From Paramagnetospirillum caucaseum (GTDB lineage: Bacteria > Pseudomonadota > Alphaproteobacteria > Rhodospirillales > Magnetospirillaceae), in the NCBI RefSeq assembly GCF_000342045.1, contig NZ_AONQ01000004.1, positions 1-64,000 of the forward strand: a DNA stretch of 64,000 bases. Reading direction: 5' to 3'. Made by a program: the position numbers and the translations under genes. Of this stretch, positions 8,354 through 17,544 are shown one piece after another. The notes under the pieces were generated by a model. It saw only the letters and a program-made list of their open reading frames with translations, ran no database searches and was not told the DNA's origin. Position 1 is the first letter of the stretch. The number at the start of each line of letters is the position of its first letter.

Positions 8354-8411
8354 GTCATGCCCGGACTTGACCCGGGCATCCATGGACCCCCGGATCAAGT
8401 CCGGGGGTGAC
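8354..8411. repeat. Palindromic intergenic repeat element
   Basis: A 58-bp imperfect palindrome. The left half begins GTCATGCCCGGACTTGACCC, and the right half read in reverse complement begins GTCACCCCCGGACTTGATCC. This GTCAT..CCGG..TTGACCCGG pattern is typical of short palindromic repeats scattered between genes in alphaproteobacteria. It lies between uvrD and prmA and could form a stable hairpin in the uvrD transcript. A related half element occurs at 41314-41343. Confidence 0.8.
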
Positions 8412-8458
8412 GATGATGAAACCGAGGGATGTGGCAAACATCCACATGGAGATCAACC

Positions 8459-9358
8459 ATGCCCCCCGTCTTCCCCGATATCTGGCGCCTGCGCCTCACC
8501 GTCTCCATGGAGACCCTTCCGGTGTTCGAGGAGGTGTTCGAGCGCCACGCCGAGGCGGTGACCATGTTCATGGAGGACCGCTCCGGCATTTCGGACGGTG
8601 AGTGCGACTGGTTCCTGGAAGGCTTCTCCCGCACGCCGCCCGAGCGGGCCGCCATCGTCGCCGCCCTGGCCGCCATGGCCGCCGCCAACGGCATCGATTC
8701 GCCGCCGCTGGAGATCGAGATGCTGCCCAACGTGGATTGGGTGCTGGAGAACCTGCGCGACTTCCCACCCATCGCCGCCGGGCGCTTCTTCGTTCACGGC
8801 TCCCATTGGGAGGGCAGGCCGCCGGTGGGCGCCATCGGCATCGAGATCGACGCCGGCACCGCCTTCGGCTCGGGCGAGCACGCCACCACGCGGGGCTGCC
8901 TGCTGGCGCTGGATTCCCTGGCCAAGAAGCACCGGCGCCGGCACGTGCTCGATCTGGGCTCGGGCTCGGGCATTCTCGGCATCGCGGCGGCCAAATGCTG
9001 GTCCGCTATGGTGGTGTGCACCGATATCGACCCCTCGGCGGTCAAGGTTCTGGCCGGCAACGCCGCCAATAACGGCGTCGCCCGCTATGTCACCGCCGTG
9101 GTCAGCGACGGCTACCGCAATCCGGTGGTGGGCCGCGGCAAGCCCTACGACCTGATCTTCTCCAACATCCTGGCGCGGCCGCTGTGCCGTTTCGCCCCCG
9201 ACCTCGCCACCCATCTGGCTCCTGACGGGCTGGCGGTGCTGTCCGGCCTGCTGGAGCGGCAGGAACGCATGGTCATGGCCAATCACGAACGCCAGGGGCT
9301 GACGCTGAAGCGGCGGATCGTCATCGATGGCTGGGCGACCCTGATCATCGGGCGCTAG
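8459..9358 (+). CDS. prmA: Ribosomal protein L11 methyltransferase-like protein
   Basis: A 299-residue SAM-dependent methyltransferase. The N-terminal domain (1-110) matches the PrmA substrate-recognition region in length. The catalytic part has the PrmA signatures IEIDAGTAFGSGEHATTRGCL, motif I VLDLGSGSGILGIAAAK, TDIDPSAV and DLIFSNILARPL. PrmA trimethylates ribosomal protein L11. I chose ATG 8459 (MPPVFPDIW) because GGAG lies nine bases upstream. It follows uvrD after the palindromic repeat. Confidence 0.92.
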   Translation: MPPVFPDIWRLRLTVSMETLPVFEEVFERHAEAVTMFMEDRSGISDGECDWFLEGFSRTPPERAAIVAALAAMAAANGIDSPPLEIEMLPNVDWVLENLRDFPPIAAGRFFVHGSHWEGRPPVGAIGIEIDAGTAFGSGEHATTRGCLLALDSLAKKHRRRHVLDLGSGSGILGIAAAKCWSAMVVCTDIDPSAVKVLAGNAANNGVARYVTAVVSDGYRNPVVGRGKPYDLIFSNILARPLCRFAPDLATHLAPDGLAVLSGLLERQERMVMANHERQGLTLKRRIVIDGWATLIIGR

Positions 9359-9395
9359 GATCGGGTCCATACCTTAGACCGTCAGACATAGTATG

Positions 9396-9417
9396 TATGA
9401 CCTGAGAATCGGTCATA
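9396..9417. promoter_or_regulatory. Inverted repeat TATGACC-N8-GGTCATA
   Basis: A perfect 7-bp inverted repeat with an 8-base spacer, in the gap between prmA and the chemoreceptor gene, 48 bases before the latter's start. GTATG and CATAC motifs flank it on each side. It could be an operator for the chemoreceptor or part of the prmA terminator; no T-tract follows, so I favour an operator. Confidence 0.35.
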
Positions 9418-9464
9418 CGACGACATACTTGTCCTGAATCGTTTCCCGTTTTGGGGAGGGGTTC

Positions 9465-11471
9465 ATGGGTACGATTCATCTGTCGCTGAAGATGAGGATT
9501 TTCGCCGCCGTCGGGCTGGTGGGGCTGGCGGCGGTGGCCATGGCCCTGCTGGGCATCCGCTCCATGGCCACCTATCACCAGCATGTGGTGGAGATGCAGA
9601 GCGCTTCGCAGCGGGCGGTGATCGGCGAGAAGGTCAACGGCCTGATCAATGCGGTGGTGATGGATTCGCGCGGAATCTACATGAGCCGCGACGCCAAGGA
9701 GGCGGAGAAATTCGCCCCCGCCATCCTGAAGAACGTGGCGGAGATCAACCGGCTGATGGGCGAGTGGGCCACCCTGGTCCCCGAGGCCGAGCGCGCCGCC
9801 TTCAAGCCGGCCGCCGAGCACGCCGCCCAGTTCGCCGCCTTCCGCAGCGAACTGGTGCGCCTGGGGCGCGAGGTCGGCACTGTCGAGGCCCGCCTGTTCG
9901 GCGACAACGACGCCAACCGCGCCAACCGCCAGGCGCTGAACAAGCAGATCGAGACCCTGGCCGCCGCCAACGCCGCCAAGGTCACCCAGGTGGTCAAGGG
10001 CCTGGACGAGTTCTACGAAAGCCGGCTGCAGGCCATGATCTGGCTGGCGGTGCTGGGGCTGGCCGCCGGCATCGGCTGGGCGGCATGGACCGCCTTCAAG
10101 CGGGTGTCGCAGCCCATCAACCGCATCACCGCGACCATGCAGGACCTGGCCGGCGGCAATCTGTCGGTGGGCATCCCCTCGGTGGAGGCCCATGACGAGA
10201 TCGGCGACATGGCGCGCGCCGTCCAGGTGTTCCGCGACGCCATGCGCGAGGCGGAAGCCCTGCGCGCCGCCCAGGAAGGCGAACGCGAGACCGCCTATGC
10301 CGAACGGGTCTCGGCGCTGCAGAACATGGCCGAGACGGTGGAACTGGAAACCCGCGCCGCCGTCGAGCAGGTGGCCAGTCAGACCGCGCTGATGGCCGAC
10401 AATGCCGGCCAGATGGCCCATTCGGCCGGAGCGGTGGGCGGCAGCAGCCAAAGCGTCGCCTCCGCCGCTACCCAGGCGCTGACCAATGCCCAGACGGTGT
10501 CGGCCGCCGCCGAGCAGCTGTCAGCCTCGATCCGCGGCATCGGCGAGCAGATCGCCATCGCCGGCCGGGTGACCGGCGGCGCGGTGAATGCCGCCGGCAG
10601 GGCCCAGGACACCATCACCCGCCTGTCGGCGGCGGTGAACCGCATCGGCGAGGTCGCCAACCTGATCCAGAGCATCGCCAGCCAGACCAACCTGCTGGCC
10701 TTGAACGCCACCATCGAGGCGGCGCGGGCGGGCGAGGCCGGAAAAGGCTTCGCCGTGGTCGCCAACGAGGTCAAGAACCTCGCCAACCAGACCGCCAAGG
10801 CCACCGAGGAAATCTCGTCCCAGATCGGCGAGGTCCAGGCCAGCACCGCCGATGCCGTCGCCTCGGTGACCGAGATCACCGGGGCCATCAAGGAGGTGGA
10901 GGGCGTTTCGGTCAGTGTGGCCGGCGCCATCCGCCAGCAGGATTCCGCCACCCAGGAGATCGCCCGCAATATCGCCCAGACCACCCAGGCCGCCCAGGAG
11001 GTGGCCGAACGCATCGCCGAGGTCTCGGCGGAAGCGGGCATCACCGGCGAGCGCGCCGCCCGGGTCAACGACATCTCGCTGGACGTGGCCCGCTCCATCG
11101 AAAGCCTGAAATCCGTGCTGATCCGGGTGGTGCGCACCGCCACCAAGGAGGTGGACCGCCGCAACGTGCCGCGCTACGCCCTGGGGGTGAAGGGCTCGGT
11201 CGATCTGGACGGCCAGGAGGTCCCGGTGGTGTTCGACGAGGTTTCCGAGCAGGGATTGACCATCCAGGGCGACGTCTGCCCGGTGGGCAAGGGCATGCGG
11301 GTCAATGTGCGCATCGAGGGCTGCTCGATGGCGCTCGCCATGGTCGGCCGCGAATGCGAGAACGGCCGCCTGCACGGCAATCTCGAACTGACCCCGGAGG
11401 TGGAGGACCGCTGGCAGCAGGAGTTCCAGCGCCTGATCGCCGGCCGCCGCCCCATCCGCGACGCCGCATGA
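9465..11471 (+). CDS. Methyl-accepting chemotaxis protein with C-terminal PilZ domain
   Basis: A 668-residue chemoreceptor. One membrane helix (about 11-30), a ~160-residue periplasmic helical sensor, a second helix (about 188-208, [19 protein letters not shown]), a HAMP linker (to ~262) and a signalling domain with the conserved tip ([30 protein letters not shown]). After it comes a PilZ domain (about 565-660) with the c-di-GMP signature RRNVPR and DEVSEQG. The receptor can thus plausibly read c-di-GMP directly and adjust CheA signalling. GGGGAGGGG lies just before the ATG. A G/C-rich hairpin follows the stop. No che gene is nearby. Confidence 0.93.
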   Translation: MGTIHLSLKMRIFAAVGLVGLAAVAMALLGIRSMATYHQHVVEMQSASQRAVIGEKVNGLINAVVMDSRGIYMSRDAKEAEKFAPAILKNVAEINRLMGEWATLVPEAERAAFKPAAEHAAQFAAFRSELVRLGREVGTVEARLFGDNDANRANRQALNKQIETLAAANAAKVTQVVKGLDEFYESRLQAMIWLAVLGLAAGIGWAAWTAFKRVSQPINRITATMQDLAGGNLSVGIPSVEAHDEIGDMARAVQVFRDAMREAEALRAAQEGERETAYAERVSALQNMAETVELETRAAVEQVASQTALMADNAGQMAHSAGAVGGSSQSVASAATQALTNAQTVSAAAEQLSASIRGIGEQIAIAGRVTGGAVNAAGRAQDTITRLSAAVNRIGEVANLIQSIASQTNLLALNATIEAARAGEAGKGFAVVANEVKNLANQTAKATEEISSQIGEVQASTADAVASVTEITGAIKEVEGVSVSVAGAIRQQDSATQEIARNIAQTTQAAQEVAERIAEVSAEAGITGERAARVNDISLDVARSIESLKSVLIRVVRTATKEVDRRNVPRYALGVKGSVDLDGQEVPVVFDEVSEQGLTIQGDVCPVGKGMRVNVRIEGCSMALAMVGRECENGRLHGNLELTPEVEDRWQQEFQRLIAGRRPIRDAA

Positions 11472-11551
11472 GCGGGGCGGTGAAGCGTCATGCTTCGCCC
11501 TGCTCCGCCACAATTCGTTGCGTCCCGTCGAAATGTTGGACAGGGCTGCTC

Positions 11552-11565
11552 TTGATGAGTATCAA
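11552..11565. promoter_or_regulatory. FNR-type box upstream of the GGDEF-EAL sensor
   Basis: TTGATGAGTATCAA is a perfect TTGAT-N4-ATCAA palindrome centred 51.5 bases before the start codon of the GGDEF-EAL gene at 11610. If activation uses the usual position near -41.5, transcription would start about 10 bases before the ATG. The spacing and target (a heme-type sensor) make anaerobic or redox control likely. Confidence 0.65.
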
Positions 11566-11609
11566 GGACGTGGGGAGTAGGGCGTTGACCTGATGTATTC
11601 CGGGGGGAA

Positions 11610-13649
11610 ATGGACAACGTGAAGATCAAGGCCAGGATCAGCATCACCCGCGTGGTGTTTCTGCTGTCCCTGACGGCCACCGTGCTGGCGCTGGGCGTGG
11701 TCGTCCTCATTTCCGGCCATGTGCGCGAGAAGTCGGTGCACGACCTTGCCCGCGACGAGGCGCGGCAGACCTCGACCCTGGTGTTCGAGACCCTGTACGC
11801 CGCCATGCGCAAGGGCTGGAGCAAGGACGAGATCGGCGACGTGATCACCCGCCTGCAGGCGGCGCTGCCCGACCTGTCCATCCATGTGATCCGCGGCCGT
11901 CCGGTGATCGAGCAGTACGGCGAGTACGCCAACGACGCCGCCATCGTCCGCCACGACCCGCTGCTGCAGGAGGTGTTCGCCTCCGGCAAGGAAACCCTGC
12001 TGCCCAGCCCCACCGGCATCCGCTACCTCTATCCCCTGGTGGTCAAGGAGGAGTGTCTGGCCTGCCATACGGTGGCCAAGGTGGGCGACATCAACGGCGT
12101 CATCGACATCGTCTATCCGGTGCATGCGCTGAAGGTGTCCCTGGACTACGTGCTGAACACGGTGTTGGCTTATTTCTTCGCCATCCTGCTGCTGCTGTCG
12201 GCGGCGCTGTACTTCAAGCTGAAGATCTTCGTGGCGCGCCCCATCACCAACATGGTGGGGCTGATGCAGGAGATCATCCAGCACACCGACCTGTCCCGGC
12301 GGGTGGAGACCAACGGCATCATCGCCGAGGTGGCCGACCTCTCCGACTACTTCAACAAGCTGCTGCGCACGGTGGAGGACTACCAGCACCGGCTGGAGGA
12401 CCTGTCCATCCGCGACCCGCTGACCCGGCTGTACAACCGGCGCAAGTTCGACGAGTTTCTTGACCACGAGATCGACCGCGCCCAGCGGCACGGCCATCCG
12501 TTCTGCGTCGCCCAGATCGATCTCGACGATTTCAAGAACATCAACGACACCTTCGGCCATCCCATCGGCGATCTGGCGCTGAAGGAACTGGCCAGCGTGC
12601 TGTACCGCGAGGTGCGGCGCACCGACGTGGTGGCGCGGGTGGGCGCCGACGAGTTCTCGGTGCTGCTGCCCGAAACCACCATGGAGGAGGGCATCGCCGC
12701 CGCCGAGAAGCTGCGCCAGGCGGTGGCCGATTGCCAACTGGGCCTGCCGGTGGGCGGCGTGCGCATCACCGCCTCGGTCGGGCTGGTGAGCTATCCCGAC
12801 AATGCCGACGACGCCCAGAAACTGGCCATCGCCGCCGACGTGGCCATCTACAAGGCCAAGCGCTCGGGCAAGAACCAGGTGGCGGTGATCGGCGAGGGCG
12901 AGGACGCCACGGTGGCCATCTTCAGCCAGGGCGAGATGGTGCGCAGCGCCCTGGCCGAGGGGCGGCTGGTGCCGTTCTACCAGCCCATCGTCGCCGCCCA
13001 GGACGGCTCCGTCGCCGCCTACGAGGTGCTGGCCCGCGTGGTGGACGGCGATCAGGCGGTCTGTGCCGGCGACTTCATCGAATCCGCCGAGGAACTGGGG
13101 CTGGCCGGCGAGATCGACGCCGCGGTGTTCGACGGCGCCCTGGCCGCCATGGCGGCGGGCAAGCTGGGCGACGCCAAGATCTTCGTCAACCTGTCGGCCA
13201 AGAGCCTGACCGACCGCGAGCGCATGATGGCCATCCCCCGCCGTCTGGCCGAGGCCGGGGTGGCCGCCGACCGGGTGGTGCTGGAGATCACCGAGCGGGA
13301 AGCCCTGCCCCATTTCGGCGACATCGTCGCCATGATCAACGAGTTGCGCAGCACGGGGCTGGGCTTCGCGCTGGACGATTTCGGCTCGGGCTTCTCGTCG
13401 TTCCTCTATCTCAAGTACATCACCGTCGATTACGTCAAGATCGAGGGCAGCTTCATCCGCCATGTGGTCACCGACGAGCGCGACCGCATCATGGTCGAGC
13501 ACATCCACTCCATGGCGCGGCGCTTCGGCATGATCACCATCGCCGAGTTCGTCGAGGACGAGGCCACCATGGTGCTGTTGCGCAAGATGGGGATAAATCT
13601 CTGCCAGGGCTTCCACATCGCGGTGCCCAAGCCCATCGACAGGCTGTGA
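11610..13649 (+). CDS. Membrane heme-c-type sensor with GGDEF and EAL domains
   Basis: 679 residues. A membrane helix (about 13-36), a periplasmic sensor containing CLACH (C149-x2-C152-H153), a second helix (183-204), a HAMP linker, GGDEF (265-425) and EAL (435-675). The CxxCH motif followed by GDINGVIDIVYPV fits the DUF3365/Tll0287-like heme-binding sensor family. The cyclase signature is GADEF (345-349) rather than GGDEF, while an inhibitory RxxD site (R336-D339) is intact. The EAL catalytic set looks complete: E472 (EVL), NLS, EITE, LDDFGSG, VKIEGS, AEFVE and QGF. Most likely a phosphodiesterase gated by a periplasmic heme and perhaps by c-di-GMP or GTP at GGDEF. An FNR box lies upstream, and the stop overlaps the next ATG. 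Confidence 0.93.
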   Translation: MDNVKIKARISITRVVFLLSLTATVLALGVVVLISGHVREKSVHDLARDEARQTSTLVFETLYAAMRKGWSKDEIGDVITRLQAALPDLSIHVIRGRPVIEQYGEYANDAAIVRHDPLLQEVFASGKETLLPSPTGIRYLYPLVVKEECLACHTVAKVGDINGVIDIVYPVHALKVSLDYVLNTVLAYFFAILLLLSAALYFKLKIFVARPITNMVGLMQEIIQHTDLSRRVETNGIIAEVADLSDYFNKLLRTVEDYQHRLEDLSIRDPLTRLYNRRKFDEFLDHEIDRAQRHGHPFCVAQIDLDDFKNINDTFGHPIGDLALKELASVLYREVRRTDVVARVGADEFSVLLPETTMEEGIAAAEKLRQAVADCQLGLPVGGVRITASVGLVSYPDNADDAQKLAIAADVAIYKAKRSGKNQVAVIGEGEDATVAIFSQGEMVRSALAEGRLVPFYQPIVAAQDGSVAAYEVLARVVDGDQAVCAGDFIESAEELGLAGEIDAAVFDGALAAMAAGKLGDAKIFVNLSAKSLTDRERMMAIPRRLAEAGVAADRVVLEITEREALPHFGDIVAMINELRSTGLGFALDDFGSGFSSFLYLKYITVDYVKIEGSFIRHVVTDERDRIMVEHIHSMARRFGMITIAEFVEDEATMVLLRKMGINLCQGFHIAVPKPIDRL

Positions 13650-14140
13650 TGACGGCGGCCACGCCCGACGACCTGTTCGCCCTGTTCGACCGCCTGGACA
13701 TCCGGGCGGTCACCCACCGGCATGACCCGGCCTTCACGGTGGAGGAAGGGCACCGGGTCTGGGGTTCGATCCCCGGCGTCCACTGCAAGAACCTGTTCCT
13801 CAAGGACGGCAAGGGGTGGCTGTGGCTGGTGGTGGCCCCCGCCGACCGGCGCATCGATCTCAAGACCCTGCCGGGGCGGATCGGTTCGGCGCGACTGTCC
13901 TTCGGTTCGGCGGCGCTGCTGGCCGAGGTGCTGGGCATCGAGCCAGGCTCGGTGACCCCCTTCGCGGTGATCAACGATCCCGGTCACCGGGTCACGGTGG
14001 TCCTCGATGCCGGGATGATGGCCGAGGAGCGGATCAACTATCATCCGCTGCGCAACGACATGACCTCGACGCTGAGTCCGGCGGAGTTGCTCCGCTTCCT
14101 CGGCCATACCGGCCATATGCCTCTGCTGGTCGAACTATAG
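13649..14140 (+). CDS. YbaK/ProX-type aminoacyl-tRNA deacylase
   Basis: A 163-residue single-domain editing protein of the YbaK/ProX family, which removes mischarged amino acids (commonly Ala from tRNA-Pro). Visible signatures are HDPAFTVEEGHRV, GVHCKNLFLKDGKG, a conserved Lys in CKNLF, GSVTPFAVIND and the C-terminal NYHPLRNDMTSTLSP. The length matches ProX. The ATG shares one base with the stop of the GGDEF-EAL gene (TGATG), so it is translationally coupled to a signalling protein, an odd pairing without an obvious logic. Confidence 0.9.
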   Translation: MTAATPDDLFALFDRLDIRAVTHRHDPAFTVEEGHRVWGSIPGVHCKNLFLKDGKGWLWLVVAPADRRIDLKTLPGRIGSARLSFGSAALLAEVLGIEPGSVTPFAVINDPGHRVTVVLDAGMMAEERINYHPLRNDMTSTLSPAELLRFLGHTGHMPLLVEL

Positions 14141-14220
14141 CCGGGGTATTGCCCCGCCTCCCCGGTTTGCGCTATTTCCTTTGCGGGAACTAGGTATTTC
14201 GACAGGGGATGTGTCCGAAA

Positions 14221-14874
14221 ATGGCGATGACCTCCTTGCTGCGCGTCGCGACGGCTGTGGTGCTGGCACTGGGGGTGGTCCTGGCGCCCGCCGCCGGCCG
14301 GGCCGCCGATGTGGAACTGGGGCGCAAGACCGTGCAGGCCGCGGTGGACGAGGGGATCTCCACCTTCGTCGGCCAGAAGCGCCCGCTGTCCGAGCGCAGC
14401 CGTCTGCTGGACGACCTGCTGCGCCGCTACGTCGATCCGCCCATGCTGTCGGCCAGTATTCTCGGGCGCTATTGGGGCAAGATCAGCGCCGCCGAGCAGG
14501 TCGCCTTTTCCGAGCTGTTCGTCCGCTATCTGGTGACGTCCTACGTGGGCATCCTGGGCCGCGCCGAACCGGGCACCACCCTCAAGATCAATGACGGGCT
14601 GGACCTGGGCGGCAAGGTCAAGGTGCTGTCCACCGCCTCGCTGCCCTCCCAGCCGGGCGAGCCCATCCCGGTGGAGTGGGAGGTGGCGACCACCGCCGAG
14701 GGCAAGCCGGTGATCATGGACCTGACCGCCCAGGGCGTCAGCCTGATCCGCGCCATGAAGGACGATTTCGCCTCGGTGCTGCGCTCGTCGGGCGGCAAGA
14801 TCGAGCCGCTGATGGAGGCCCTGCGGCGCAAGATCGAATCCAACGAAAAGGTCAACGCCGCCCAGGCGGGGTGA
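14221..14874 (+). CDS. MlaC/Ttg2D-family phospholipid-binding protein
   Basis: About 217 residues with a signal peptide (MAMTSLLRVATAVVLALGVVLAPAAGRAAD). The mature part matches the MlaC pattern: RSRLLDDLLRRYVDPPMLSASILGRYW, FSELFVRYLVTSYVGILG and, near the end, VIMDLTAQGVSLIRAMKDDFASVLRSSGGKIEPLMEALR. MlaC carries phospholipids across the periplasm between MlaA and MlaFEDB. No other mla gene is here. AGGGG fits ATG 14221 at ~10-base spacing better than ATG 14209, to which it is adjacent. Confidence 0.87.
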   Translation: MAMTSLLRVATAVVLALGVVLAPAAGRAADVELGRKTVQAAVDEGISTFVGQKRPLSERSRLLDDLLRRYVDPPMLSASILGRYWGKISAAEQVAFSELFVRYLVTSYVGILGRAEPGTTLKINDGLDLGGKVKVLSTASLPSQPGEPIPVEWEVATTAEGKPVIMDLTAQGVSLIRAMKDDFASVLRSSGGKIEPLMEALRRKIESNEKVNAAQAG

Positions 14875-14886
14875 GGGGGCGCCGCT

Positions 14887-15375
14887 TCAAGATCCCAGAT
14901 AGACCAGCCTCTCGCCTTCCTTGAAGTCGCCCGAGGCGGCCAGGTCCTTGAAGAAGTCGGCCACGGCGCGGGCCGGGCCGGTCAGAGCGTTGATGGGGCC
15001 GGGCTTCAGCCCCAGGCCGTGAGCCTTGAGCAGGCGCGGCTCGACCTCCTTGGTGGCGAAGAACAGCGCCACGTCGTCGCCCTTGGGCGCCGCCATCAGG
15101 GTCAGGCGGGCGGCGTCGGCGTACTGGACCAGGAACAGGCCGGGGGCCAGGCGGGCGGCGCGGGCCTTGCCGGTGGGACCGTCCTTGGTGGCCACGTCGT
15201 ATTGCTTTTCCGCCGCGTTCCAGGTCACCCGTACCTCTACCCCGTCGGGGCGGCGGTAGCGGCCGTCCTTGACGCCGTCCACCCGGATGGAGGCCGCGGC
15301 CGGAACGGTGTCGCCTTCCACCTGATAGCAGGCGGGCAGGAGCAGCAGGAGCAGCAAGGCGGCGAGACGGCGCAT
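14887..15375 (-). CDS. Predicted lipoprotein of unknown function
   Basis: 162 residues with a lipoprotein signal MRRLAALLLLLLLPAC, the LPAC lipobox placing the lipidated Cys at residue 16. The rest is a compact, mostly beta region (DGRYRRPDGVEVRVTWNAAEKQYDV) with no recognised family. It is convergent with the MlaC gene (12 bases between stops) and divergent from guaA. Confidence 0.7.
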   Translation of the reverse strand: MRRLAALLLLLLLPACYQVEGDTVPAAASIRVDGVKDGRYRRPDGVEVRVTWNAAEKQYDVATKDGPTGKARAARLAPGLFLVQYADAARLTLMAAPKGDDVALFFATKEVEPRLLKAHGLGLKPGPINALTGPARAVADFFKDLAASGDFKEGERLVYLGS

Positions 15376-15507
15376 GGATAATCCTTCCGGCGGAATTCGT
15401 CAGGACCCTATCACCGCCGGGTGGCGTGTGAAATTGACCTCGGCCAAGTACTTGTTCCGCTCTGGACGAATCGCTAAAGTCCCGCCCTTGTATCCCCGGA
15501 GGAAGTC

Positions 15508-17064
15508 ATGTCCGAGCGTATCCTGATCGTCGATTTCGGCTCGCAGGTGACCCAGCTGATCGCGCGCCGCGTGCGCGAGGCCGGCGTCTATTGCGAAATC
15601 CACCCCTTCAACCGGGTGAGCGTCGACAGCATCCGTGCGTTCGGCCCCAAGGGGGTGATCCTGTCGGGTGGCCCGGCCTCGGTGGCCGATTTCGGCTCTC
15701 CCCGTGCGCCGGACGGCCTGTTCGAGATGGGTCTGCCCATCCTGGGGATCTGCTACGGCCAGCAGACCATGTGCGAGCAGTTGGGCGGCAAGGTGGAGCC
15801 CGGCGACCACCGCGAGTTCGGCCGCGCCATGCTGAAGGTCTCCGGCGAGCCCTGCGCCCTGTTCGACGGCATCGCCGTCAAGGGCGACGAGGTTCAGGTG
15901 TGGATGAGCCACGGCGACCGGGTGACGGCCATTCCCGCCGGCTTCAAGGTGGTGGCTACCTCCGAGGGCGCGCCCTTCGCCGCCATCGCCAACGCCGACA
16001 AGCGCTTCTATGGCGTGCAGTTCCATCCCGAGGTGGTGCATACTCCCATCGGCAAGCAATTGCTGTCCAATTTCGTCCACAAGATCGTCGGCTGCGCCGG
16101 TGACTGGACCATGAAGGCCTTCCGTGCCCAGGAAATCGCCAAGGTGCGCGAGCAGGTCGGCAAGGGCAGGGTGATCTGCGGCCTGTCGGGCGGCGTTGAT
16201 TCCTCGGTGGTGGCGGCCCTGCTGCACGAAGCCATCGGCGACCAGCTGACCTGCGTCTTCGTCGATACCGGCTTCATGCGCTCGGGCGAATCCGAGCAGG
16301 TGGTCAGCGTCTTCCGCGACCGCTTCAACATCAAGCTGGTGCACAAGGACGCCTCGGCGCTGTTCCTGGACAAGCTGGCCGGCCTCACCGACCCCGAGAG
16401 GAAGCGCAAGATCATCGGCGCCACCTTCATCGACGTGTTCGAGGAGGAGGCCCGCGCCGTGGGCGGCGCCGATTTCCTGGCCCAGGGCACGCTCTACCCC
16501 GACGTGATCGAGAGCGTCAGCTTCACCGGCGGCCCCAGCGTGACCATCAAGAGCCACCACAACGTGGGCGGCCTGCCCGAGCGCATGAACATGAAGCTGG
16601 TCGAGCCGTTGCGCGAGCTGTTCAAGGATGAGGTCCGGGCCCTGGGCCGCGAGCTGGGCCTGCCCGCCGACATGGTCGGCCGCCATCCCTTCCCCGGCCC
16701 CGGCCTGGCCATCCGCATCCCCGGCCAGCCGCTGACGCGGGAGAATCTGGACATCCTCAGGAAGGCCGATGCCATCTATCTCGAGGAAATCCGCAAGGCC
16801 GGCCTCTACGACGAGATCTGGCAGGCCTTCGCCGTGCTGCTTCCGGTCCGTACCGTCGGCGTCATGGGTGATTCGCGCTCCTACGACTACGCCTGCGCGC
16901 TCCGTGCCGTGACCTCCACCGACGGCATGACGGCCGACTTCTATCCCTTCGACATGGCTTTCATCGGAAGGGTGGCGAATCGGATCATCAACGAGGTCAA
17001 AGGCATCAACCGGGTGACTTACGACGTCACCAGCAAGCCGCCGGGGACGATTGAGTGGGAATGA
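15508..17064 (+). CDS. guaA: GMP synthase (glutamine-hydrolysing)
   Basis: 518 residues, the normal length. Converts XMP to GMP with glutamine and ATP, the last step of de novo GMP synthesis. The N-terminal class I amidotransferase has GICYGQQTM (catalytic Cys) and QFHPEVVHT (His and Glu). The ATP-pyrophosphatase P-loop is [11 protein letters not shown], and the C-terminal dimerisation domain ends in the family-typical [13 protein letters not shown] precedes the ATG. It is monocistronic. Confidence 0.98.
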   Translation: MSERILIVDFGSQVTQLIARRVREAGVYCEIHPFNRVSVDSIRAFGPKGVILSGGPASVADFGSPRAPDGLFEMGLPILGICYGQQTMCEQLGGKVEPGDHREFGRAMLKVSGEPCALFDGIAVKGDEVQVWMSHGDRVTAIPAGFKVVATSEGAPFAAIANADKRFYGVQFHPEVVHTPIGKQLLSNFVHKIVGCAGDWTMKAFRAQEIAKVREQVGKGRVICGLSGGVDSSVVAALLHEAIGDQLTCVFVDTGFMRSGESEQVVSVFRDRFNIKLVHKDASALFLDKLAGLTDPERKRKIIGATFIDVFEEEARAVGGADFLAQGTLYPDVIESVSFTGGPSVTIKSHHNVGGLPERMNMKLVEPLRELFKDEVRALGRELGLPADMVGRHPFPGPGLAIRIPGQPLTRENLDILRKADAIYLEEIRKAGLYDEIWQAFAVLLPVRTVGVMGDSRSYDYACALRAVTSTDGMTADFYPFDMAFIGRVANRIINEVKGINRVTYDVTSKPPGTIEWE

Positions 17065-17073
17065 GGCCGCCGG

Positions 17074-17544
17074 TCACTGGATGACCGCCCGGCTGCGTTC
17101 CACTTCGGCGACCAGCCGGTCGAAGCCGTGGCCGGTGCCTTCCCGCCGCGGCGCTATGTCGGGCTCGCCCCGCAGGAACACCGCCTGCTCCGTATAGAGC
17201 ATCGCCGTCCCGGCCGGCGACGGGGTGAACTCCACCGTCACCATGGAGCTGGAAACCAGTTCTCCGTCGGTGCGCATGGTGAAGGCGTAGACGATGTGCC
17301 GCGCCGCGACGATGTCGAGGTAATGGGCGCGGAACTCGTGCACGCGGCCGTCCGGTGCCCGCAACCGGCTGATTTCGCCGCCGCCGTTGCGGAAGTCCAG
17401 GGATGCCTCCTCCTGCCGCCAATCGGGGTGGCAACTCGTCCACCGCCGCTTCAGTTCCGGCTCGGAGAAGAAGCGGAAGGCATGGGCGGGGCTGCCGGGC
17501 AGCGTGCGTTCGATGATGAAGGATGTGTGGCTGTACGGGCTCAT
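17074..17544 (-). CDS. SRPBCC/AHSA1-type domain protein
   Basis: A 156-residue protein of the START-like SRPBCC fold (AHSA1/ActivatorHsp90 type). It starts SFIIERTLPGSPAHAFRFFSEPELKRRW, the typical first strand and helix of the fold, and continues with GGGEISRLRAPDGRVHEFRAHYLDIVAARHIVYAF and a C-terminal helix. The gene overlaps the ArsR regulator by four bases (ATGA), a common ArsR-SRPBCC arrangement. The ligand or client is unknown. Confidence 0.88.
   Translation of the reverse strand: MSPYSHTSFIIERTLPGSPAHAFRFFSEPELKRRWTSCHPDWRQEEASLDFRNGGGEISRLRAPDGRVHEFRAHYLDIVAARHIVYAFTMRTDGELVSSSMVTVEFTPSPAGTAMLYTEQAVFLRGEPDIAPRREGTGHGFDRLVAEVERSRAVIQ

Noticed and set aside
5509-8379. A 956-residue open frame on the minus strand opposite uvrD
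   Set aside because: Shadow of the high-GC uvrD gene; His/Gly/Arg/Gln-rich, no domain, and uvrD has all helicase motifs.
11562-13616. A 684-residue minus-strand frame opposite the GGDEF-EAL gene
   Set aside because: His/Gln/Gly-rich shadow with no motif.
14142-14156. CGGGG-TATTG-CCCCG after the YbaK gene as a terminator
   Set aside because: A five-base stem without T-tract is not enough.
17071-17087. CGGTCA-CTGGA-TGACCG as the guaA terminator
   Set aside because: Only six base pairs, no T-tract, and it overlaps the convergent SRPBCC coding end; too weak to call.
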